From Nocardia araoensis NBRC 100135 (GTDB lineage Bacteria; Actinomycetota; Actinomycetes; Mycobacteriales; Mycobacteriaceae), in the NCBI RefSeq assembly GCF_000308435.1, contig NZ_BAFR01000006.1, positions 1-52,182 on the forward strand: 52,182 nucleotides of DNA. Direction: 5' to 3'. The position numbers and the translations under genes were made by a program. This document shows, one piece after another, positions 20,822 to 27,553 of the stretch. A model generated the notes under the pieces. That model did no database searches. It was not told where the DNA came from and saw only the letters and a program-made list of their open reading frames with translations. Numbering within the stretch: position 1 is the stretch's first letter; the number at the start of each line of letters is the position of its first letter.

Positions 20822-20859
20822 CGAAGGCAGGTGTGCGCAGCGCCGCGCACCTGCCTTCG
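20822..20859 (+). terminator. fur-katA operon terminator
   Basis: A 12-bp perfect stem (20822-20833 with 20848-20859) starts 11 bp after the katA stop. No U-tract follows. Confidence 0.7.
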
Positions 20860-20914
20860 GCGTGTCCGGCCGATCCTGTTTGCCCGGTAGGTGCTCGGGT
20901 GTCAGAGTGATGGC

Positions 20915-21829
20915 ATGTCTCGGCTGACACGCGACTACCGGGTGGCGCTGGCCGCCGCATTGGCGCTGCTGGCGGGTTGCGGTGCGGAAACCGATGCGGC
21001 GCAGCCGGAGCCGATCACGCCGAGTGTCCAGGCCGGTCCCGTCGCGAACGCGGGCGTGGCGGACCTGGAGGCTCGGTACGGAGCGCAGATCGGATTGTTC
21101 GCACTGGACACCGGCACCGGCAGAACGGTGACCCACCGCGCCGACGAGCGTTTCCCGTTCCTGTCCACCTTCAAGACGCTCGCGGTGGCCGCGGTGCTGC
21201 GCGCGCATCCGCTCGACACGGGATACTTCGACCAGGTGCTCCGCTTCCACGAGGCGGACCTGGTCGACAACTCGCCGGTGACCAGCGCCGAGGTGGCCGG
21301 GGGTATGACGCTGGCGCGCGTGGCCGAGGCCGCGATCACCCGCAGCGACAACACGGCGGGCAATCTGCTGTTGCGGGAAATCGGCGGCCCGGAGGGGCTC
21401 ACGGCGTTCCTCCGGACGCTCGGTGATCCGACGAGCAGGCTCGACCGCTGGGAGACCGACCTCAACACCGCGATCCCCGGTGACGAACGCGACACCACCA
21501 CCGCGGCCGCGCTGGCCGCGGACTACCGCGCCTTGGCGCTGGGCGACGCGCTCGGCGCACGGGAACGCGACCAGCTGGTCGCCTGGCTGAAGGCGAACAC
21601 GACCGGTGGCAAGCGCATCCGCGCGGGGTTGCCCGCCGATTGGGTCACCGGCGACAAGACGGGCACCGGCTCCTACGGCTCCGCCAACGACGTCGCGATC
21701 GTGTGGCCGGAGGGTGGCCGGGCGCCGATCGTGATCGCGATCCTGAGCCGCAAGCCGGCCGCGGACGCCGAGGTGAACAACGACCTGCTGGCGGAAGTGA
21801 CGAAGGTGGCCGTAGACCGGCTCCGGTGA
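20915..21829 (+). CDS. Class A beta-lactamase (lipoprotein)
   Basis: The 304-residue protein has a lipoprotein signal with lipobox LLAGC (Cys22). The class A catalytic set is complete: Ser84 and Lys87 (STFK), SDN at 144-146, Glu180 in WETDLN as the general base, and KTG at 248-250. It should hydrolyse penicillins and cephalosporins at the outer face of the membrane. It resembles the chromosomal class A enzymes known from Nocardia (AST-1/FAR-1 group) by motif, though I cannot place it closer. ATG 20915 is the first start giving a proper signal peptide; the ribosome site is weak. No AmpR/BlaI-type regulator is adjacent. Confidence 0.94.
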   Translation: MSRLTRDYRVALAAALALLAGCGAETDAAQPEPITPSVQAGPVANAGVADLEARYGAQIGLFALDTGTGRTVTHRADERFPFLSTFKTLAVAAVLRAHPLDTGYFDQVLRFHEADLVDNSPVTSAEVAGGMTLARVAEAAITRSDNTAGNLLLREIGGPEGLTAFLRTLGDPTSRLDRWETDLNTAIPGDERDTTTAAALAADYRALALGDALGARERDQLVAWLKANTTGGKRIRAGLPADWVTGDKTGTGSYGSANDVAIVWPEGGRAPIVIAILSRKPAADAEVNNDLLAEVTKVAVDRLR

Positions 21830-21938
21830 CCCGCCCGGGAGCGGCGATGCGGTCGGTGCGGCGGATTCCGTCACGGCGGCAGCTGTGGCTGCTCGGCGCC
21901 CGCGAAGCGGCGAGCGGATAACGACGAGTTGTAGTAGA

Positions 21939-21961
21939 CCTGGCCGGATCAGGCGGCCAGG
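21939..21961. terminator. Terminator-like hairpin between bla and the small membrane ORF
   Basis: An 8-bp perfect stem (21939-21946 with 21954-21961, 7-nt loop) sits 9 bp past the stop of the 19-codon ORF on the minus strand and 110 bp past the beta-lactamase. It may end both transcripts. Confidence 0.55.
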
Positions 21962-21970
21962 CTCGGTCAG

Positions 21971-22030
21971 CTACAGCAAGCCCCACCAGTACAGCAGGGT
22001 CGCCAGAATCCAGACCACCACGGTTTCCAT
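21971..22030 (-). CDS. Candidate 19-residue membrane peptide
   Basis: The ORF encodes METVVVWILATLLYWWGLL, almost entirely hydrophobic and Trp-rich, long enough for one membrane helix. It is preceded by GGGAG 5 nt before the ATG, with AAGGAG further upstream, and followed within 10 bp by a hairpin that can terminate transcription. Ribosome site, single-helix product and hairpin together make a self-contained transcription unit plausible. I do not recognise the peptide; a small membrane regulator, a toxin-like peptide or noise are all possible. Confidence 0.45.
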   Translation of the reverse strand: METVVVWILATLLYWWGLL

Positions 22031-22214
22031 CGTCGCTCCCAATCTCCTTGGCGCACTTATGACCATCATCCCGCGATCAGGGGCTGGGCGGTAGGCGCTT
22101 GCCGGGTCACCACTCGGTAAACCTGCTGACCGGCGATTTCGATCTTGCAAGGTGTTCTTAAGAGCGCGCCAAGCCCGTGCCTGCATTCTTTGTCTCGCGG
22201 GAGGGACATACCCA

Positions 22215-22322
22215 GCACCGCAGGTGCGAACCGAGGAGCGACCTGTCTCGAGGGGTGACAGGTCGGGCCTCGGGGGTGGTGTCCGCCGGGCCGGTCTACG
22301 AGGGGTGGCCGGCCCGGCGGAC
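22215..22322. ncRNA. Structured spacer with twin hairpins sharing a loop (possible small RNA)
   Basis: Three hairpins stand in series: 22215-22219/22223-22227 (5 bp); a compound hairpin with outer stem 22231-22236/22268-22273 and inner stem 22240-22247/22257-22264; and a perfect 14-bp stem 22281-22294/22309-22322. The loops of the two large hairpins both contain CGAGGGGTG (22249-22257 partly in the loop, and 22299-22307), or CACCCCTCG on the other strand. No convincing ORF covers the region. C-rich loops on the minus strand would recall 6C-type small RNAs, but the run of C is shorter. Strand and promoter are not resolved. Confidence 0.4.
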
Positions 22323-22490
22323 GCGGGACGCGGAGCGGTCGCTCGCGCTGGCTCTTCCTGGAGCTGACCGGCAACCAGACGGTGTTGCGGCTGCCGAAGG
22401 TAACCCACGGGTGTGCGGCGCCGGGTCCGATGGAGCGGGAGCGGCTGGGCTGGTCGCGATGGGATCGGCCGGCCGACCTGAAACCTGTTC

Positions 22491-22519
22491 TAGACAGTTT
22501 CCATAATTTGTCTTACGGT
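22491..22519 (+). promoter_or_regulatory. Promoter and candidate operator of the P450-TetR operon
   Basis: TAGACA (22491-22496) and TACGGT (22514-22519), 17 nt apart, form a possible promoter ending 6 nt before the P450 ATG (leaderless). Overlapping it is AGACA-N12-TGTCT (22492-22496, 22509-22513), a candidate site for the operon's own TetR regulator. Confidence 0.4.
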
Positions 22520-22525
22520 CGATAC

Positions 22526-23752
22526 ATGGTAAACGTTGCGTATCGGGCGGCTCCGGTTTTCGAACTCCGTTCCGGCCCCACCTGGGCATCGCCGTGGGAG
22601 ATGTACGCGGCACTGCGTGAGCACGATCCGGTGCAGCACGTCGTCCCGGCAGCGCGGCCGGAGAACGACTACTGGGTGCTCACCCGGCACGAGCACGTCT
22701 ACGCGGCGGCGCGCGACAGCGACACGTTCTCCTCCCGCGACGGTCTGACCGTGGAATACGGCGAGCTCGACGAACTCGGCTTGACCGACAACCCTCCGCT
22801 GGTGATGCAGGACCCGCCGCAACACACCGATTTCCGCAAACTGGTCGCTCGCGGGTTCACCCCGCGCCAGGTCGAGGAGGTGGAGCCGGTGGTCCGCCGA
22901 TTCGTGCGCGACCGGCTCGCCGCCATCGCGGCCGATGGCGGCGGTGACATCGTCGAACAGCTGTTCAAACCGCTGCCGAGCATGGTGGTGGCGTACTACC
23001 TCGGGGTGCCGGAGCAGGATCGGGCGAGGTTCGACGGGTGGACCGACGCCGTCGTCGCGGGCAGTATCGACCGGACGAACACCAAGGCGCAGGCGGCGTC
23101 GGCGGAGATGATGGGGTACTTCGCCGAGCTGATCAAACGCAGGCGCACCGACCCCGGCGACGACACCGTGTCCCTGCTGGTGCAGGCGGGAATGGCGGCC
23201 GACGACACGGACGTGCGCGGCCTGGTGCAGATCCTCGCCTACACCTGGACCATGGTCGCCGGTGGCAACGACACCACCACGGGCCTGCTCGGCGGCGCGG
23301 TGCAACTGCTGCAGCAGCACCCGGACCAGCGTGCCGCGCTCGCCGCGGAACCGGACCGGATCCGCGTCGCGGTGGAGGAGTTCGCCCGGCTCACCTCGCC
23401 GGTGCAGGGTTTGGCGCGGACCGCCACGCGCGACCTGGAACTGGCCGGGAAGACGGTGCCGGCGGGGCGGAAGGTACTGCTGGTGTTCGGGTCGGCCAAT
23501 CGGGACGAGCGGGCGTTCGGCGCCGACGCCGCCGAACTGGACATCGACCGGAATCCGCAGCGCATCCTCACCTTCGGGCACGGGCCGCATCACTGTCTCG
23601 GCGCGGCGGCCGCGCGGATGCAAGCCCGGGTCGCGCTCGAGGAGTTGCTCGATCGCTTCCCGGATTACGTCGTGGACATCGAGGCGGTCGAGTACGCGAA
23701 CGGTCCGTACGTCCGCAGGCCGACTACTGTGCCGTTCCGGTGCGTGGCGTGA
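22526..23752 (+). CDS. Cytochrome P450
   Basis: The 408-residue soluble bacterial P450 has the oxygen-binding I-helix motif AGGNDTT (245-251), the ExxR pair Glu285/Arg288, and the heme-thiolate loop FGHGPHHCLG with Cys357. It needs a separate ferredoxin and reductase, neither of which is adjacent. Sequence features place it among actinobacterial CYPs of the class that hydroxylates lipids, terpenes or xenobiotics, but no subfamily is assigned. I start at ATG 22526 because the product then begins like other P450s and a promoter lies immediately upstream; an in-frame GTG at 22382 would add 48 unlikely residues. The TetR gene follows after 37 bp. Confidence 0.93.
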   Translation: MVNVAYRAAPVFELRSGPTWASPWEMYAALREHDPVQHVVPAARPENDYWVLTRHEHVYAAARDSDTFSSRDGLTVEYGELDELGLTDNPPLVMQDPPQHTDFRKLVARGFTPRQVEEVEPVVRRFVRDRLAAIAADGGGDIVEQLFKPLPSMVVAYYLGVPEQDRARFDGWTDAVVAGSIDRTNTKAQAASAEMMGYFAELIKRRRTDPGDDTVSLLVQAGMAADDTDVRGLVQILAYTWTMVAGGNDTTTGLLGGAVQLLQQHPDQRAALAAEPDRIRVAVEEFARLTSPVQGLARTATRDLELAGKTVPAGRKVLLVFGSANRDERAFGADAAELDIDRNPQRILTFGHGPHHCLGAAAARMQARVALEELLDRFPDYVVDIEAVEYANGPYVRRPTTVPFRCVA

Positions 23753-23789
23753 GCGCGGAAGACCTCGTGCGCGGCGGAAGGGACACGGC

Positions 23790-24380
23790 ATGAGTGGCGA
23801 TTGGCTGGCCGACGGCCGCGCCGAGTTGGCCGGTGAGCGCATTCTCGACGCGGTGCGCGCGCTGTTCATCGACAAGGGCGTCAGCGGGGTCGGCATGGCG
23901 GAGGTGGCCGACGCCGCCGGCTGTTCCAGGGCGACGCTGTATCGCTACTTCGAGAATCGGCAGGCGCTCTACGTGGCGTTCGCGGGCCGGGAGGCGCGGC
24001 AGTTGGTCGAGCGGGTCTGGCGGGACCGGGCCGCGCCCGCGAGCGTGGAGCCGGGAGAGCAGTTGCTCGACACGTTGACCGCACTGCTCGCCGAGGTGCG
24101 CAAGACGCCGCATCTGGCGGTCTGGTTCGAGCCGTCCAACGCGGGGATCGTGGCCCAGCTGGCGAACTCGCCGGGTGTGGTCGACGCGCTCGCCACCGAC
24201 TTCGTCGCCGGATTCCGTCCGGGGCTGTCCGGGCTCGCGGCCGAGCGGGTCGGCCGGTGGGTGGTGCGTGCGATGGTGTCGTTGCTGACGCTGCCGGGCG
24301 CGGGGGAAGACGAGGAACGGGCGATGCTGCGCAATTTCGTGCTTCCCTTCCTGCTCGACGACCGGACCGTGATCGACTGA
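23790..24380 (+). CDS. TetR family regulator in the P450 operon
   Basis: The 196-residue protein has a typical TetR helix-turn-helix (GERILDAVRALFIDKGVSGVGMAEVADAAGCSRATLYRYFENRQALYVAFAG) and a helical ligand domain. GGAAGGG precedes the ATG. Position directly behind the P450 gene suggests it controls that gene and itself, plausibly through the AGACA/TGTCT site at the P450 promoter. The ligand is probably the P450 substrate or product, which is inference. Confidence 0.9.
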   Translation: MSGDWLADGRAELAGERILDAVRALFIDKGVSGVGMAEVADAAGCSRATLYRYFENRQALYVAFAGREARQLVERVWRDRAAPASVEPGEQLLDTLTALLAEVRKTPHLAVWFEPSNAGIVAQLANSPGVVDALATDFVAGFRPGLSGLAAERVGRWVVRAMVSLLTLPGAGEDEERAMLRNFVLPFLLDDRTVID

Positions 24381-24435
24381 CGCCGATCGTCGACCGGAGC
24401 CGCGCGGGACTCCGGTCGAAGCGCGGGCCGCGGGC

Positions 24436-25668
24436 TCAGACGGTCGCCGCCGAGTAGTCGGGCAGATCGTAGGTCTCGGTCTTGCTCAGCATCCGCATCA
24501 TGAGCGGTCGCATGGCCTTCGACATCATCAGCTTGCTGACGGCGTGACCCGCGCGAATGCCGAAGCGGGATTTGGGCGTCATGGCGTTCAGGCCGCCCGG
24601 CTGCAACTGCTGGGCCGTCTTCACGAAGGGGCGCAGCACCTCCTGGTAGCGGGCCAGGCCCTGCCCGAGGTCATCAGCGTGCGCGGCGAGTTCACCGGCG
24701 AGCACGTACGCGCCCACCAGAGCCATCGCGGTGCCCTGCCCGGTGAGCGGGGATCCGCAGTACCCGGCGTCGCCGAGCAGCACCACTCGGCCCTCGACCC
24801 AGCTCGGCATGTCGATGCGCGCCAGCTCGTCGAAATAGAAGTCCGGCGCCTCGGACATCGCCGCCGCGATGCGAGCGGCCTCCCAGCCGCCGCCGGCCAG
24901 CCGCTCGCGGATGAACTGCTGCTGTGCCGTGACGTCGCGCCGCAGTGCGGGGTCCGCCGCCGCGCGGAGCACGACCAGCGCTTTGCACGTGGCCGGGTCG
25001 GCGTCGGGGCGCATGCCCAAGCCGGTGCCGCCGACCAGCGAATGCATCGTGAACCAGTGCGGCTCCAGGTCTTCCGGGCGCTGAAGGGTGAAGAACGACA
25101 TGTATCCGCCCAGATATGTCGCGAACTGCTCCTCGGGGCCGAACACCACCTTGCGGGTGGCGGAGTGCAGCCCGTCCGCGCCGATCACGATGTCGAATCG
25201 CTCGGCCGCGCCGGAGGCGAAGGTCACGTCGACGCCCGCGTCGTCCTGGCGGATCTCCGTGATCCATTCGCCGTAGCGGTAGTCGACGCCGCCCTCGGTG
25301 TCGAGCAGGTCGAGCAGCACCTGGTTCAGATCGCCTCGGGTGATCTCGATTTCGGCGACCGCGCCCTTGCCCTCGAAGAGTTCGGCGGGCATGCGGAGAA
25401 TCTCGCGGCCCGCGTCGTCGACGTACTTCATGCCGCGCTCGTCGAGCTGATATTCGCGGATGCCCGGCATCATGCCCATCCGCTCGGCCACCTCGCGGCT
25501 GGGTCCGCGCAGGTCGACGGCCTGGCCGCCGGGTCGCGGGGCCGCGGCGCGCTCCACCACGGTGGCCCGGATGCCGGACCGGAGCAGTTGCAGCGCAACG
25601 GCGTTGCCGCCGATGCCGCCGCCTGCGACGAGCACGCGGAGCTGGCTGCTTACGGACTTGGCGCTCAT
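24436..25668 (-). CDS. FAD-dependent monooxygenase (PHBH/TetX-like)
   Basis: The 410-residue protein is a single-component flavin hydroxylase. It has GGGIGGNAVALQLLRSG with the dinucleotide fold, the Arg/Glu-containing VVERAAAPRPGGQAVDLRG, the DG-type motif DIVIGADGLHSATRKVVF, and the flavin-binding LLGDAGYCGSPLTGQGTAMALVGAYVLA. Such enzymes hydroxylate aromatic or polyketide substrates with NAD(P)H; TetX-type relatives inactivate tetracyclines or rifamycins. The substrate is unknown. ATG 25668 has GAGGAAA 4 nt upstream. The promoter region carries four ATGTCT sites. It converges on the TetR gene of the P450 operon with a 55-bp gap. Confidence 0.9.
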   Translation of the reverse strand: MSAKSVSSQLRVLVAGGGIGGNAVALQLLRSGIRATVVERAAAPRPGGQAVDLRGPSREVAERMGMMPGIREYQLDERGMKYVDDAGREILRMPAELFEGKGAVAEIEITRGDLNQVLLDLLDTEGGVDYRYGEWITEIRQDDAGVDVTFASGAAERFDIVIGADGLHSATRKVVFGPEEQFATYLGGYMSFFTLQRPEDLEPHWFTMHSLVGGTGLGMRPDADPATCKALVVLRAAADPALRRDVTAQQQFIRERLAGGGWEAARIAAAMSEAPDFYFDELARIDMPSWVEGRVVLLGDAGYCGSPLTGQGTAMALVGAYVLAGELAAHADDLGQGLARYQEVLRPFVKTAQQLQPGGLNAMTPKSRFGIRAGHAVSKLMMSKAMRPLMMRMLSKTETYDLPDYSAATV

Positions 25669-25698
25669 GACTTTCCTCGACTCCCACTGTGTTTGACC

Positions 25699-25758
25699 AA
25701 ATGTCTTAGACATATGTCTAACACAGCTGTGGCACGAATGTCTAGCACAAATGTCTAA
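25699..25758 (-). promoter_or_regulatory. Multi-site operator upstream of the FAD monooxygenase
   Basis: Four ATGTCT elements start at 25701, 25714, 25738 and 25751. The spacing is 13, 24 and 13 bp. The second lies in a perfect 16-bp palindrome TTAGACATATGTCTAA (25706-25721). The sites cover the region 31-90 bp before the ATG, where the promoter must be. This is a strong candidate operator for a TetR-, MarR- or PadR-type repressor. Confidence 0.7.
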
Positions 25759-25776
25759 CCAGGGACGCAGGAGAAA

Positions 25777-25813
25777 GGCCCATGGCGGCGAGGATGTCTC
25801 GCGGCCATGGGCC
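25777..25813 (-). terminator. Terminator of the urea-degradation operon
   Basis: A 10-bp perfect stem (25777-25786 with 25804-25813) lies 18 bp beyond the allophanate hydrolase stop and is followed on the minus strand by TTTCTCC. Confidence 0.75.
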
Positions 25814-25831
25814 ACTGAAGGATCGCGAGAG

Positions 25832-27553
25832 CTAAGAGCGATGGTGGAGGTAGCTGCGCCAGCTCGCGTGGCGGGTGATGTCGGTGGCGGCGTTCGCGGC
25901 GTCGTAGGTGCAGGCGAATCCGACGACAGTGCGGCCATCGGCGAGTTCGATGCTGGTCAGCGCCATGGGGGCGGGCAACTCGGCGAGGAAGCGGCCCAGC
26001 CCGGCCGGGGAGACGCGGAACAGCTCTCCCTCGATCGGAGCGCCGAGGCCCGGTCCGTGGCGCACGAGTCCCGGCTTGGGCGGGGTGGTGTCCAGTGCGG
26101 TCAGGCGGTAGGCGTCGGTGGTCTCGATGTCGCCGAGGAAGCGGGCGCCGAGTTGCTCGAGTTGCCAGTGCAGCGGCTGCCCGCGCAGGTGCGCACCGAA
26201 GACGGCCAGGTCGACACCGCCATCGACGAGCAGCGGCGCGCTGTCGAGTCCGAGCAGACGGGCGGCGAGATCGACGGCCACCTGATCGGCGAAGGCAGGA
26301 GTGACCAGCATGACGCCGAAGGGCGCGCCGTCGGCGGTGGGTGCGCCGGGAACGGCGACGGCGGCCATGTCCAGCAGGTTGCAGAAGTTGGTGTACGTGC
26401 CCATCCGCCGGTTGATACCGATGGGATCGGCCGCCACAGCGGCGATGCTCGGGTGCTCGGTGGTCGTCGGCAACAGCAGTGCGTCGAAGCCGTACAACAG
26501 TTCGGCGGCCGCTGCCTTGGCGCGGGCCAGCGTGTCGAGGTCGGCGGCGAACGCCGGACCGGTCTTCTGCCGCGCCGCGCCGATGATGGCGGCGACCGTC
26601 GGATCGGCGCCCGCGGGTGCGGTGTCCAGGAACGCGCCCACCGCGGCATAGCGTTCGGCGACGAGGGCGCCGTCGTAGAGCAACAGCGCGGCGTCGAGCA
26701 GGACGGAGATGTCGATTTCCTCGGTCTTCGCGCCGGTGTCGGCGATACCTGAGACGGTGCGCGCGAACGCTTCCCGATACGGCTCACTGAGCGCGGCCAG
26801 GTCCTCGGGGCGCGGCACGGCGATGCGCGGCGCGAGCGGGGCGGCCAGGCGGATATCGGCCGGCCAGGGTCGGCTGCGCGGGTCACGCGGCTCCGGGCCC
26901 GCCATCACCGCCGCCGCGGACACCGCCGAGGCGAGGTCGGCGGCGAAGACCGTCACGGCGTCGTAATCCGCACAGGCGGGGACGGTCCCGTGCGCCGGGA
27001 TCACCCCGAGGGTGGCTTTGATGCCGACGATCCCGTGCAGTGCGGCGGGCACGCGGCCGGATCCGGCCGTGTCGGTGCCGATTCCGATATCCGCGATGCC
27101 GAGCGCGACCGCCGCCGCGGAACCGGAACTCGACCCGCCCGAGACCAGCTCCGGATCGAAGGCGTTGCGCACCGCGCCGTACGGGCTGCGCGTCCCGACC
27201 AGTCCGGTGGCGAACTGGTCCAGGTTCGTCTTGCCCAGTATCAGCGCCCCCGCCGCGCGCAGCCGCTCGATCGCCGCCGCGGTCACCTCCGGCAGGTAGG
27301 CGAACTCCGGGCAGGCCGCGGTGGTCGGCAGCCCCGCCACATCGATGTTGTCCTTCACCGCCACCAGCACTCCGGCCAGCGGCAACGTCTCTCCGGCGGC
27401 GAGCCGCCGCACGAGAGCGGCCGCTTCGGCGGCGACTTCGGATTTGGGTCGCAGGGTGATCCACACCTCGGGCCGATCGACTTCGGCGATCCGCCGATAG
27501 GCGGCCGCGACGCGTTCGACGGGATCGGCTGCCGTGTTGCCTAGGAGGGGCAT
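25832..27553 (-). CDS. atzF: Allophanate hydrolase
   Basis: This 573-residue amidase-signature enzyme converts allophanate to ammonia and CO2, the second step of ATP-dependent urea use. The catalytic triad is visible: Lys67 (VAVKDNID), Ser141 (GGSSSGS) and nucleophile Ser165 (GTDTAGSGRVP). The C-terminal 130 residues form the extra domain seen in allophanate hydrolases (FGAHLRGQPLHWQLEQLGARF). The ATG follows the urea carboxylase stop with no gap (TGA then ATG), so the two are translationally coupled. Confidence 0.95.
   Translation of the reverse strand: MPLLGNTAADPVERVAAAYRRIAEVDRPEVWITLRPKSEVAAEAAALVRRLAAGETLPLAGVLVAVKDNIDVAGLPTTAACPEFAYLPEVTAAAIERLRAAGALILGKTNLDQFATGLVGTRSPYGAVRNAFDPELVSGGSSSGSAAAVALGIADIGIGTDTAGSGRVPAALHGIVGIKATLGVIPAHGTVPACADYDAVTVFAADLASAVSAAAVMAGPEPRDPRSRPWPADIRLAAPLAPRIAVPRPEDLAALSEPYREAFARTVSGIADTGAKTEEIDISVLLDAALLLYDGALVAERYAAVGAFLDTAPAGADPTVAAIIGAARQKTGPAFAADLDTLARAKAAAAELLYGFDALLLPTTTEHPSIAAVAADPIGINRRMGTYTNFCNLLDMAAVAVPGAPTADGAPFGVMLVTPAFADQVAVDLAARLLGLDSAPLLVDGGVDLAVFGAHLRGQPLHWQLEQLGARFLGDIETTDAYRLTALDTTPPKPGLVRHGPGLGAPIEGELFRVSPAGLGRFLAELPAPMALTSIELADGRTVVGFACTYDAANAATDITRHASWRSYLHHRS

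Noticed and set aside
22066..22506. Several overlapping frames in the twin-hairpin spacer
   Set aside because: None has a ribosome site together with a plausible composition; the strong stems explain the sequence better.
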